The translations under genes were made by a program, and so were the position numbers. A stretch of 64,000 nt of DNA, taken from contig NZ_JBGCCH010000004.1 in NCBI RefSeq assembly GCF_041261205.1, forward strand, positions 310,001-374,000, read 5' to 3'. A model generated the notes under the pieces. That model saw only the letters and a list, made by a program, of their open reading frames with translations. It searched no databases and was not told the DNA's origin. Below, one piece after another: positions 1 through 8,072 of this stretch. How positions within the stretch are numbered: the first letter of the stretch is position 1; the number at the start of each line of letters is the position of its first letter. The DNA comes from Catenulispora sp. MAP5-51. Its GTDB lineage: Bacteria > Actinomycetota > Actinomycetes > Streptomycetales > Catenulisporaceae.

Positions 1-1071
1 GACGTCCCACTCGGGCCGGTCGCGGTCTTCGCCGCGTCCAACTTCCCGTTCGCCTTCGGCGTCCCCGGCGGCGACACCGCCTCGGCGCTGGCCGCCGGCT
101 GCCCGGTGGTGGTGAAGGGGCACCCGGCGCAGCCGCGGCTGTCGCGGCGGATCGCGGAGATCCTGAGCGAGGCGGTCGCCGGAGCCGGCGCGCCGGAGGG
201 CACCTTCGGCTTCCTGGACGCCGAGTCGACCGACGGCGACCCCAACAAGCTCTCCATCGAGCTGGTGCAGCACCCTGCGATCAAGGCGGTGGGCTTCACC
301 GGATCCCTGGGCGGCGGCCGGGCCCTGATGGACGCCGCGGCCGCGCGTCCCGAGCCGATCCCGGTCTACGCCGAGATGGGGAGCGTGAACCCGGTGTTCG
401 TGCTGCCCGGGGCGATCGCCGACGAGGCCGGCCGCAAGAAGTGGGCCGAGACCCTGGCCGGGGCGGTGACCGGCTCCGGCGGACAGCTGTGCACCAAGCC
501 GGGCGTGGTGTTCGTGCCGGAGAACGCCGACGGCGAGGCGCTCGGCGCGCTGACCGGCGACCTCATCGCCGACAACGGCCCGATCCCGATGCTCACCGAC
601 GGGATGGCCGCGGCCCACCGGCGCTGGCAGGAGCAGATCACCGGCGCGGGTGCGGACGCGGAGCGGGCGGGGAAGCCGTTCGCGGCGCAGATCTCTGCGA
701 AGGACTTCGCCGGCGACTACCGCGAGGAGCACTTCGGCCCGGCGACGGTGATCGTGCGCGCGGACCCGGCGGAGTACGCGGCGCTCGCCGACTCGCTGGA
801 GGGCCAGCTGACGGCGACGATCATCGCCGACGACGACAGCGCCGCGGACCGCGAGGCGGCCCGCACACTGCTGCCCTCGCTGGTGGCCAGGGCGGGCCGC
901 GTGGTCTGGAACAGCGTGCCGACCGGCGTGGCGGTGGTCGAGGCCATGCAGCACGGCGGTCCGTGGCCGGCCACCTCGGCGTCCTGGAGCACGTCGGTGG
1001 GGACCGAGGCGATCCGGCGGTTCATCCGTCCTGTGGCGCTGCAGGGCGTGCCGGCCGATCTGGTCGGGTAA
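1..1071 (+). CDS. Aldehyde dehydrogenase (NADP+), ketoglutarate-semialdehyde dehydrogenase-like, 5' truncated
   Basis: The reading frame is open from the first base, so the gene starts before the window; 356 C-terminal residues are visible. The first residues (PLGPVAVFAASNFPFAFG) and the GGDTASALAAGCPVVVKG stretch are the cofactor-binding fold typical of the 2,5-dioxovalerate (alpha-ketoglutaric semialdehyde) and fatty-aldehyde dehydrogenase branch of the family. The catalytic cysteine lies in GGQLCTKPG. The C-terminal PTGVAVVEAMQHGGPWPAT and STSVG segments are also characteristic of this branch. It would oxidise an aldehyde to the acid with NAD(P)+; the substrate cannot be read from sequence, and sugar-acid or hydroxyproline breakdown is the usual context. 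A weak 9-bp inverted repeat at 1085-1129 may end the transcript. Confidence 0.9.
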   Translation, partial: DVPLGPVAVFAASNFPFAFGVPGGDTASALAAGCPVVVKGHPAQPRLSRRIAEILSEAVAGAGAPEGTFGFLDAESTDGDPNKLSIELVQHPAIKAVGFTGSLGGGRALMDAAAARPEPIPVYAEMGSVNPVFVLPGAIADEAGRKKWAETLAGAVTGSGGQLCTKPGVVFVPENADGEALGALTGDLIADNGPIPMLTDGMAAAHRRWQEQITGAGADAERAGKPFAAQISAKDFAGDYREEHFGPATVIVRADPAEYAALADSLEGQLTATIIADDDSAADREAARTLLPSLVARAGRVVWNSVPTGVAVVEAMQHGGPWPATSASWSTSVGTEAIRRFIRPVALQGVPADLVG

Positions 1072-1189
1072 CGGAAGCGGAAGCGCCGGCGGGCGGTTGC
1101 GGGTGTAGGCACCGCGGCCCCCCGCCGGCCCCTACGCGTGCAGATCGCCGGCATGATCGGGGACACCCGGCAGGAGTAAGGTCTCCGGC

Positions 1190-2608
1190 ATGACTTCTGC
1201 TTCGGACAAGGCCGTCCGTCCGTACGTCGCCGAGCATGCCGACGAGTTCTTCGCCGAGCTCAACGAGTGGCTGCGCATCCCGTCCATCTCCTCGGATCCG
1301 GCCAGCGCGCCGGAGGTGCGGCGGTCGGCGGAGTGGCTGGCGGCGAAGCTGCGGGAGATCGGGTTCCCCACCGTCGAGATCTGGGAGACCGCCGGCGGCG
1401 AGGGGCTGCCGACGGTGTTCGCCGAGTGGCCGTCCGGGGACGAGGGCGCGCCGACCGTGGCCGTCTACGGCCACCACGACGTGCAGCCGGTGACGCCGGT
1501 GGAGCTGTGGGACACGCCGCCTTTTGAGCCGACGGTCAAGGGTGACCGGCTGTACGCGCGCGGTGCCGCCGACGACAAGGGCCAACTGGCGTTCCACCTG
1601 CTGGGCCTGCGGGCGCACCTGGCCGTGACCGGGCGGACCGCGCCGGCCGTGAACCTGAAGATCATCGCCGAGGGCGAGGAGGAGTCCGGCTCGCCGAACT
1701 TCCGCCCTCTGCTGGAGGACAAGCGGGACCGGGTTAAGGCGGACGTCGTCGTGGTCTCCGACACCGGCATGTGGGACCGGGAGACGCCGTCCACCTGCAC
1801 CGGTATGCGCGGCATGATCACCGGCCAGATCGACCTGCGCGGCCCGGCCAACGACGTGCACTCCGGCTCCTTCGGCGGCGCGATCCCGAACCCGCTGACC
1901 GAGTTGGTGCGGCTCATGGGCCGGGTGCACGACGACGACAAGCGCGTCGTCGTCCCCGGCTTCTACGACGGCATCGTCGAGCTCACCGAGACCGACCGCG
2001 AGATGTTCGCCAAGCTGCCCTTCGACGAGCAGGCCTGGCTGGGCAACGCCAAGTCCTCCGCGACCGCCGGCGAGGCCGGCTTCACCACGCTGGAGCGGGT
2101 GTGGGCGCGGCCGACGTTCGAGCTGAACGGCTTCTGGGGCGGGCACACCGGCCCCGGCCACAAGACCATCGTCCCGGCCGAGGCGCACGCCAAGATCTCG
2201 ATGCGCCTGGTGGCCGGCCAGGCCCCGCTGGACGTGGCGAAGAAGTTCGAGGACTGGTTCCACGCCAACATCCCGGCCGGCCTGACCGGCGCGCTCCACT
2301 GGGAGTCCGACGGCGTGAAGCCCTGCATGACCCCGCTGGACCACCCGGCGGTGCAGGCGATCACCCGCTCCATGGGCAAGGCGTTCGGCGAGCCCGACGA
2401 GCCGCGCGAGGTGCTGTTCACCCGCGAGGGCGGCTCCGGTCCCGAGGCCGACCTGCAGGAGGTCATCGAGGCGCCGGTGGTGTTCCTCGGCGTGTCGCTG
2501 CCCTCGGACGGCTGGCACTCGCCGAACGAGAGCATGACGATCCCGCTGCTGCTCAAGGGTGCCGAGGCGGCCGCGTACCTGTGGTCGGACCTGGCTGAGA
2601 AGCGCTGA
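1190..2608 (+). CDS. M20 family metallodipeptidase
   Basis: A 472-residue di-zinc peptidase of the M20 carnosinase-like group, predicted cytosolic, hydrolysing dipeptides or small amides. The metal site is clear: HHD at about residues 95-97, the bridging Asp in GAADDKG (about 125-131), the catalytic Glu in EGEEES (about 161-166) and a late metal His in DGWHSPNE near the C-terminus. The lid domain carries HSGSFGGAIPNP and GGHTGPGHKT. ATG is preceded by AGGAG about 14 bases upstream. Length is normal for the family. It follows the aldehyde dehydrogenase by about 120 bp and precedes nudC by 66 bp, so it could share a transcript with nudC. The peptide substrate is unknown. Confidence 0.93.
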   Translation: MTSASDKAVRPYVAEHADEFFAELNEWLRIPSISSDPASAPEVRRSAEWLAAKLREIGFPTVEIWETAGGEGLPTVFAEWPSGDEGAPTVAVYGHHDVQPVTPVELWDTPPFEPTVKGDRLYARGAADDKGQLAFHLLGLRAHLAVTGRTAPAVNLKIIAEGEEESGSPNFRPLLEDKRDRVKADVVVVSDTGMWDRETPSTCTGMRGMITGQIDLRGPANDVHSGSFGGAIPNPLTELVRLMGRVHDDDKRVVVPGFYDGIVELTETDREMFAKLPFDEQAWLGNAKSSATAGEAGFTTLERVWARPTFELNGFWGGHTGPGHKTIVPAEAHAKISMRLVAGQAPLDVAKKFEDWFHANIPAGLTGALHWESDGVKPCMTPLDHPAVQAITRSMGKAFGEPDEPREVLFTREGGSGPEADLQEVIEAPVVFLGVSLPSDGWHSPNESMTIPLLLKGAEAAAYLWSDLAEKR

Positions 2609-2674
2609 CAAGCACTCGAGCACACGAGCACTGAAGCCCTCAGGGCAGCCGGAACTATTCGGGGAGGTCCATCG

Positions 2675-3700
2675 ATGACCGAGCAAGCGCGCTACTTCGA
2701 GGGCGAACTCGGCCGCATGCTGCTGGCGCGGTCGGTCGTCGACCGCGCCGCCGAGCGGCGCACCGACGAGGACTGGCTGGCGGCGGCGTGGGCCGACCCG
2801 GGTACCCGGGTGTTCGCGGTCGACGACAGCCGGGCCGAGGCGGTGCTGGACCCGGGCCCCGGGCTGGTGTTCCACCCCGGCGCGGTGTTCGACGCGCGGT
2901 ACCCCGCCGCTCAGCGCTACTTCCTCGGCGTGGACGACGAGGACGTGGCGTACTTCGCGGTCAGCGTCGGTACACCCGGCCCGGACGGCAAGCCGACGGC
3001 CTCGACCGCCGGCTCCGCCTCCACCCCCGGCGCGGCGCTGACCTCGCCGCAGCCGCCGGCCGCCGAAGACGTGCCGGCGCTCGGCGAACTACGGCACGTG
3101 CGCGAGGTCGCCTCGACCCTGCCGGACCGCGACGGCGGCCTGCTGGCGCACGCGATCGGCCTGGACAACTGGCACCGCACGCACGGCTTCTGCGGGGTGT
3201 GCGGCCACGCGACCCGCGTGACCTACGCCGGCTCGGTCCGCAAGTGCGACCACTGCGGTACCGAGCACTATCCGCGGACCGACCCGGCCGTGATCATGGC
3301 CATCACCGACCCGGACGACCGGCTGCTGCTGGCCCGCAACGCGGCCTGGCCGCCGAACCGGGCCTCGGTGCTGGCCGGCTTCGTCGAGCCCGGCGAGACG
3401 CTGGAGGCGGCGGTGGCGCGCGAGTGCGCGGAGGAGGCCGGCCTGCGGATCACCTCCGTGCGCTACCTCGGCAGCCAGCCGTGGCCGCTGCCCCGCTCGC
3501 TGATGCTCGGCTTCACCGCGACCGTGGACGACCCGGCCCTGAAGCTGGACGGTGCCGAGCTCGACTGGGCGAAGTGGTACTCGCGGGCCGAGCTGAAGGA
3601 GGCCGTCAACTCCGGCGAACTCCTGATGCTGCCCTCGGAGATCTCGATCTCGCGCCGTCTGGTCAACCACTGGTACGGCGGCGACCCGGTGGCGCACTGA
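2675..3700 (+). CDS. nudC: NAD(+)/NADH pyrophosphatase (Nudix hydrolase)
   Basis: This 341-residue protein cleaves NADH/NAD+ to NMN(H) and AMP, and in characterised family members also removes NAD caps from RNA. It has the complete NudC layout: an N-terminal domain, a zinc ribbon with Cys at about 173, 176, 191 and 194, then the Nudix box starting GFVEPGETLEAAV with REC AEEAG (about 235-256). The SQPWPLPRS motif just after the box is the NudC signature that distinguishes it from other Nudix enzymes. A low-complexity Ser/Thr/Ala/Pro stretch at about 100-130 links the N-terminal domain to the zinc ribbon. ATG 2675 has a strong GGGGAGG site. In mycobacteria nudC also lies next to mrx1 and uvrD2, as here. 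Confidence 0.95.
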   Translation: MTEQARYFEGELGRMLLARSVVDRAAERRTDEDWLAAAWADPGTRVFAVDDSRAEAVLDPGPGLVFHPGAVFDARYPAAQRYFLGVDDEDVAYFAVSVGTPGPDGKPTASTAGSASTPGAALTSPQPPAAEDVPALGELRHVREVASTLPDRDGGLLAHAIGLDNWHRTHGFCGVCGHATRVTYAGSVRKCDHCGTEHYPRTDPAVIMAITDPDDRLLLARNAAWPPNRASVLAGFVEPGETLEAAVARECAEEAGLRITSVRYLGSQPWPLPRSLMLGFTATVDDPALKLDGAELDWAKWYSRAELKEAVNSGELLMLPSEISISRRLVNHWYGGDPVAH

Positions 3701-3792
3701 CGCCCTTCCCTCATCGATCCAGCCGCGACTCAGGCTTCTTTTAGAGAACCATTGGTAGTGTCGTGGGCGTTGAAGGGAGGGGAGGCGACGCC

Positions 3793-4893
3793 ATGCTGAT
3801 ACGCCCACGCCGGGGCCTGAGGATCAAGAGCCGAGCGGTTACGGCGCTCGTCGCGGTGACGGCCGTGGTGTCGCTGGCGGGTGCCTGCTCCAGCTCCGGC
3901 GTCATCGGACAGCAGTCCTCGGGCGGCGAGTTCGGCAAGGACTTCGTCGGCGCGGTGCTCAGCCCGAACACCCCCTCCGCGGCCGGCGGTGCCCATCAGG
4001 GCAAGGACGGCGGCCTGACGGGGCAGCAGTCGCTGCCCTCCTTCGACAACGCGCCCCTGCCCCAGCCGGTCGACGCGCGCAAGGTGCCGGGCCCGTACAC
4101 CAACCACACCGGCGCGGTCACCGGCAAGCTGTTCTTCTACCGCCAGGGCGACGCCGACTCCGGCAACTACTACGTGTGCTCCGGCACCGTGATCAAGAGC
4201 CAGAACGCCAGCCTGGTGTGGACCGCGGGGCACTGCGTCCACGACGGCAAGGGCGGCACCTGGCACATGGACATGGTCTTCGTCCCCGCCTTCGACAACC
4301 CCGACGGCGACCCGAACGTGGACCCGAGCGACCTGTCGGCGTACGCGCCGCTCGGCACGTTCCCGGCGGTCCACGTCTGGACCTCGCCGGAGTGGGTCAA
4401 GACCGGCGACGAGCACGGCGGCGACCTGGCGCACGACTACGCGGTGATCGAGGTCGGCCGCAACTCCCGGGGCCAGACCCTGGACTCCGCGGTGCAGTCG
4501 ACCGGGGCGAAGCCGGTGCCGATGTGGTTCAACGCTCCCACCGAGCAGGCCAAGACGCCGCAGATGTCGATCCGCGGCTACCCCGCCGCGCAGCCGTTCA
4601 ACGGGATGTCGCAGTACGGCTGCACGGCCGACTCGGTCCAGCTGCTGAACGTCACCGAGCTCGGACCGGACGCGAAGGAGTACCGGGCCGGCTGCGACCT
4701 CACCGGCGGGGCCTCGGGCGGCGGATGGTTCGCGCGGGCCCCCGGGCAGTCCGCGGGGGACGTGTCACTGGTGACCAACACCTCGGTGGGCAGCGCGCAC
4801 AACGCGCACGGCGGGAACTGGCTCGCGGGACCGTATCTGGACGCGAGCGCCAAGCAGCTCTACACCACCGCGAACGCCTCGCCGGCGCCCTGA
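3793..4893 (+). CDS. Secreted trypsin-like serine protease, lipoprotein
   Basis: A 366-residue exported protein. The N-terminus has a basic stretch, a hydrophobic segment (about 14-29) and a lipobox LAGAC with the acylated Cys at about residue 32, so it should be anchored outside the cytoplasmic membrane. A Ser/Gly-rich linker follows. The chymotrypsin-fold triad can be placed: His in WTAGHC, Asp in HDYAVIEV, and Ser in GGASGGG. Several Cys could form disulfides. I chose ATG 3793 because GGAGG ends seven bases before it; a GTG 30 bases upstream in frame would add a non-signal-like extension. Substrate is unknown; V8-like or trypsin-like specificity cannot be decided from sequence. Confidence 0.88.
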   Translation: MLIRPRRGLRIKSRAVTALVAVTAVVSLAGACSSSGVIGQQSSGGEFGKDFVGAVLSPNTPSAAGGAHQGKDGGLTGQQSLPSFDNAPLPQPVDARKVPGPYTNHTGAVTGKLFFYRQGDADSGNYYVCSGTVIKSQNASLVWTAGHCVHDGKGGTWHMDMVFVPAFDNPDGDPNVDPSDLSAYAPLGTFPAVHVWTSPEWVKTGDEHGGDLAHDYAVIEVGRNSRGQTLDSAVQSTGAKPVPMWFNAPTEQAKTPQMSIRGYPAAQPFNGMSQYGCTADSVQLLNVTELGPDAKEYRAGCDLTGGASGGGWFARAPGQSAGDVSLVTNTSVGSAHNAHGGNWLAGPYLDASAKQLYTTANASPAP

Positions 4894-4904
4894 GAGCCGG
4901 CTGC

Positions 4905-5063
4905 CTAACGGCTTGCAGCCGAGGCCGTATGGCCTGTCGACGCAGCGGTGGAGGTCGCCGGACATACCGGCCCCGTGGCATGAGTTTTCGCGGTATGCCC
5001 GCCGGTGGTCACCGTGATGCCCACGACGAGGAGGGCGAGGAAGACGCCTGTTGTCTTGGTCAT
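4905..5063 (-). CDS. Possible small secreted peptide (52 aa)
   Basis: From ATG 5063 this minus-strand frame encodes 52 residues beginning MTKTTGVFLALLVVGITVTT, a good signal-peptide or membrane-anchor pattern (basic start, about 14 hydrophobic residues). A Thr/Ala-rich tail with a single Cys follows. No clear ribosome-binding site precedes it, and longer in-frame starts exist back to 5165. It is convergent with the secreted protease. It could be a chance ORF. Confidence 0.3.
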   Translation of the reverse strand: MTKTTGVFLALLVVGITVTTGGHTAKTHATGPVCPATSTAASTGHTASAASR

Positions 5064-5253
5064 GGCACCAGGTGTAGTCGCACCGTGATCGTGGCGTAAC
5101 CCAGAGTGTTCCGATGCCACCCGAACGTGGCCGGGCTTTCCACCCGCGTTCCACCCCGGAGTCAACCCCAGGGTTGAGGCCCGTGCCTGGTGGCAGGCGG
5201 TACCTTCGCTGACGAGCCCGAGAACGGGAAGCCGCTCGACCTAGGGGACCCCG

Positions 5254-5307
5254 ATGGTTTTCGTCATACGCCGCCTGATCCGCCTGCTGAAGCAGCGCCG
5301 GCGCTAG
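5254..5307 (+). CDS. Possible 17-residue basic peptide ORF
   Basis: ATG 5254 is preceded by AGGGGA at a suitable distance, and the frame encodes MVFVIRRLIRLLKQRRR then TAG. The product would be a short, strongly basic peptide with alternating hydrophobic residues. It is too short for statistical support and may be coincidental; it lies upstream of, and divergent from, mrx1. Confidence 0.2.
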   Translation: MVFVIRRLIRLLKQRRR

Positions 5308-5385
5308 CTTGCGCGTCGCAGGGCACGAAAAAAGCGGTGCCGCAGAGGGCGAGCCGCTTCCCGAGGAGCCCGCCGAAGCCGAAGA

Positions 5386-5409
5386 GCCTCCGGCCGGACA
5401 GCCGGAGGC
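5386..5409 (-). terminator. Hairpin terminator downstream of mrx1
   Basis: A perfect 9-bp stem (GCCTCCGGC/GCCGGAGGC) with a 6-base loop lies about 30 bases beyond the mrx1 stop codon on the minus strand. No T tract follows, which is common for actinobacterial terminators. Confidence 0.55.
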
Positions 5410-5439
5410 CTGACGTCCTGTGTCAGCCGAAGCGCGGGC

Positions 5440-5694
5440 TCAGATGCCCGCGGCCTGCTTCACCTGCGCCAGCGAGGGGTTGGTCATCGCGACCTTCTCG
5501 CCGCCCGGCGCCACCACGACCACCGTCGGGACCGTCTGGTTCCCGCCGTTGACGCTCATCACGTAGTCGGCGGCGTCCGGCACCTGCTCGATGTCGACCT
5601 CCGCGAATCCGATGCCCTCGCGCTCGAGCTGGCTCTTCAGCCGGCGGCAGTAGCCGCACCAGGTCGTCGAGTACATCGTGATCTGGTCGTTCAT
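5440..5694 (-). CDS. mrx1: Mycoredoxin (glutaredoxin-like, CGYC)
   Basis: An 84-residue thioredoxin-fold protein with the active site WCGYC near the N-terminus and a TVPTV cis-proline segment, matching mycoredoxin-1, the mycothiol-dependent counterpart of glutaredoxin. In actinobacteria it reduces mycothiol-protein mixed disulfides. Start: ATG 5694 gives the typical N-terminus (MNDQITMYSTTWC) and has GAGGAAG upstream; a start 15 bases earlier would add MRKWK. It is transcribed divergently from uvrD2 with about 113 bp between the genes, and lies beside nudC and uvrD2 as Rv3198A does in M. tuberculosis. Confidence 0.92.
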   Translation of the reverse strand: MNDQITMYSTTWCGYCRRLKSQLEREGIGFAEVDIEQVPDAADYVMSVNGGNQTVPTVVVVAPGGEKVAMTNPSLAQVKQAAGI

Positions 5695-5807
5695 CTTCCA
5701 CTTCCTCATCGGCTGTCGGGACCATCCGGTCTGTGCAACCCGGCCGGGGCTGTGATTCTTCCGCATGCCCCGGGAAGGGTGTCGGCGGTTGATGCGAACA
5801 TGGTCGG

Positions 5808-8072
5808 ATGCCGCAGACTCATCCCGGCTCCGGCCCGGTCCCCGCCGCCGCGCTGCTGGACGCGCTCGACCCGGAGCAGCGGGCCGTCGCCGAGGCGCTG
5901 CACGGGCCGGTGTGCGTGCTGGCCGGGGCCGGGACCGGCAAGACGCGGGCCATCACCTATCGCATCGCGTACGGGGTGGGGACCGGCGAGTACATCCCGA
6001 GCCAGGTGCTGGCCGTCACCTTCACCCAGCGGGCGGCCGGGGAGATGCGGGGCCGGCTGCGGCAGCTCGGGGCCGGCGGGGTGCAGGCGCGGACCTTCCA
6101 CGCCGCGGCGCTGCGGCAGCTCCAGTACTTCTGGCCCAAGGCCGTCGGCGGGCCGACCCCGCAGCTCATCGACTCCAAGATCCCGCTGGTCGCCGAGGCG
6201 GTGCGCCGCCTGCGGCTGAACGCCGAGCGCGCCGAGCTGCGCGACCTGGCCGGGGAGATCGAGTGGGCGAAGTCCACGCAGGTGGTGGCCGACGACTACG
6301 CGGGGGCCGCGGCCAAGGCGCTGCGCACGCCGCCGCGCGACGCCGCCGAGGTGGCGAAGGTCTACGCCGAGTACGAGAGCGCCAAGCGCGACCGCAACGC
6401 CATCGACTTCGAGGACGTGCTGCTGCTCACCATCGGCATCATGGAGGAGCGCCCGGACATCGCCGCGACGGTGCGCAACCAGTACCGCTTCTTCACCGTC
6501 GACGAGTACCAGGACGTCAACCCCCTGCAACAGCGTCTGCTGGACTGCTGGCTCGGCGAGCGGGCCGACGTGTGCGTGGTCGGTGACGCCAGCCAGACCA
6601 TCTACTCCTTCACCGGCGCCGACCCCCGCTACCTGCTGGACTTCGCCGACCGCTTCGAGGACCCGACGATGGTCAAGCTGGTCCGCGACTACCGCTCCAC
6701 GCCCCAGGTCGTGGCCCTGGCCAACGCTCTGCTGGACCGCGCCGAGGGCCGCGCGGCCAAGGCCCGGGTGCAGCTGATCGCGCAGCGCGCCGACGGTCCG
6801 CGCCCGAAGTTCGCCGAGCACCCGGACGCCGAGACCGAGGCCCGCGAGGTGGCGCGCGAGATCAAGAAGCTGGTGGACGCCGGGGTCCGGCTCTCCGAGG
6901 TCGCGGTCCTGTATCGCATCAACGCGCAGTCCGAGGAGTACGAGCAGGCCCTGAGCGACGCCGGCGTGCCCTACATACTGCGCGGCGTCGAGCGCTTCTT
7001 CGAGCGTCCCGAGGTCCGCGAGGCGATCCAGGTCTGGCTGCGCGGCGCCGCCAAGGCCCGTTCCGACCACGCCGCCGACACGCTGCCCGGCCTCGGCGCC
7101 GGCGGCCCCGGCGAGGACGGGGAGGGCGAGACCCTGGCCTCGGAGGTCCGCGCGATCTTCTCCAGCCACGGTTGGACCCCGCTGGCCCCCAAGGGAGCCG
7201 GCCGCCTGCGCGACCGCTGGGAGTCGCTGGCCGCGCTGGTCTCGCTGGCCGAGGAGTACGGCCGCACGCACCCGGACGCGGGCTTGGACCGCTTCAGCGC
7301 CGAGCTGCGCGAGCGCGCCGACGCCCAGCACGCCCCGACCGTCGAGGGCGTCACGCTGTCCACCTTCCACGCCGCCAAGGGCCTGGAGTGGGACGCGGTC
7401 TTCCTGGTCGGCATGACCGAGGGCATGATGCCGATCACCTACGCCGAGACCCCCGAGCAGATCGAGGAGGAGCGGCGCCTGCTCTACGTCGGGGTGACCC
7501 GTGCGCGCGAGCGGCTGTTCCTGTCGTGGTCCCTGGCGCGCTCCCCGGGCGGCCGGGCCTCCCGCTCCCCGTCGCGCTTCCTGGACGGCCTGCGCGGCGG
7601 CGTGGGCCGCGACACCCGCGAGGGCGCGGCGGGCGGCGTCATAAGAGGCGGCGGCTCCGGACGGCGCCGCCCCTCCGGCTCGTCGGCGGACAGCGAGGAG
7701 CGCCCGCGCCGGACAGTGGAACCGATCACCTGCCGGGTCTGCCACCGGTCCCTGATCGACGCGGCCGAGCGCAAGATCGGCCGCTGCGAGACCTGTCCCA
7801 GCACCCTGGACCCCGAGCTGTACGAGGAACTGCGCGAGTGGCGCGCGGGGCAGGCCAAGAAGCAGAAGCTGCCTGCTTACTGCGTCTTCACCGACGCCAC
7901 CCTGACCGCGATCGGCGAGTCCCTGCCGGCCACGCCCGCCGCCCTGACGAAGATCGCCGGGGTCGGCAAGGCGAAGGCGGACCGCTACGGGGACGAGGTG
8001 CTGGGGCTCATCTCCGCGCACACGTCGGACTACAAGGCCGGTCAGATGTCGGGGCAGACCGACGCGAGCTGA
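5808..8072 (+). CDS. uvrD2: ATP-dependent DNA helicase UvrD2
   Basis: A 754-residue superfamily 1 helicase. Walker A AGAGTGKT lies at about residues 39-46; motif II is VDEYQDVN, motif III GDASQTIYSF, and the late motifs (TLSTFHAAKGLEWD, YVGVTRAR) are present. The C-terminus contains a tetracysteine module (two CxxC pairs in CRVCHRS and CETCPS) followed by an HRDC domain, the combination that defines actinobacterial UvrD2. In mycobacteria it is an essential Ku-independent 3'-5' helicase involved in DNA repair. The stop overlaps the 3' end of the next, convergent gene by 31 bp. Confidence 0.95.
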   Translation: MPQTHPGSGPVPAAALLDALDPEQRAVAEALHGPVCVLAGAGTGKTRAITYRIAYGVGTGEYIPSQVLAVTFTQRAAGEMRGRLRQLGAGGVQARTFHAAALRQLQYFWPKAVGGPTPQLIDSKIPLVAEAVRRLRLNAERAELRDLAGEIEWAKSTQVVADDYAGAAAKALRTPPRDAAEVAKVYAEYESAKRDRNAIDFEDVLLLTIGIMEERPDIAATVRNQYRFFTVDEYQDVNPLQQRLLDCWLGERADVCVVGDASQTIYSFTGADPRYLLDFADRFEDPTMVKLVRDYRSTPQVVALANALLDRAEGRAAKARVQLIAQRADGPRPKFAEHPDAETEAREVAREIKKLVDAGVRLSEVAVLYRINAQSEEYEQALSDAGVPYILRGVERFFERPEVREAIQVWLRGAAKARSDHAADTLPGLGAGGPGEDGEGETLASEVRAIFSSHGWTPLAPKGAGRLRDRWESLAALVSLAEEYGRTHPDAGLDRFSAELRERADAQHAPTVEGVTLSTFHAAKGLEWDAVFLVGMTEGMMPITYAETPEQIEEERRLLYVGVTRARERLFLSWSLARSPGGRASRSPSRFLDGLRGGVGRDTREGAAGGVIRGGGSGRRRPSGSSADSEERPRRTVEPITCRVCHRSLIDAAERKIGRCETCPSTLDPELYEELREWRAGQAKKQKLPAYCVFTDATLTAIGESLPATPAALTKIAGVGKAKADRYGDEVLGLISAHTSDYKAGQMSGQTDAS

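Larger units (their letters stand above)
4894..5439. other. Long intergenic region with two possible very small ORFs
   Basis: About 546 bp separate the secreted protease from the mycoredoxin gene. No ordinary gene is convincing here. Two tiny candidates are listed separately (4905-5063 minus, 5254-5307 plus). The hairpin at 5386-5409 most likely terminates mrx1. A run of A around 5328-5334 is notable only because the surroundings are so GC-rich. I see no tRNA or riboswitch-like pattern. Confidence 0.6.

Noticed and set aside
1085-1129. 9-bp inverted repeat after the aldehyde dehydrogenase as a terminator
   Set aside because: The 27-base loop makes a stable terminator doubtful; noted only within the gene entry.
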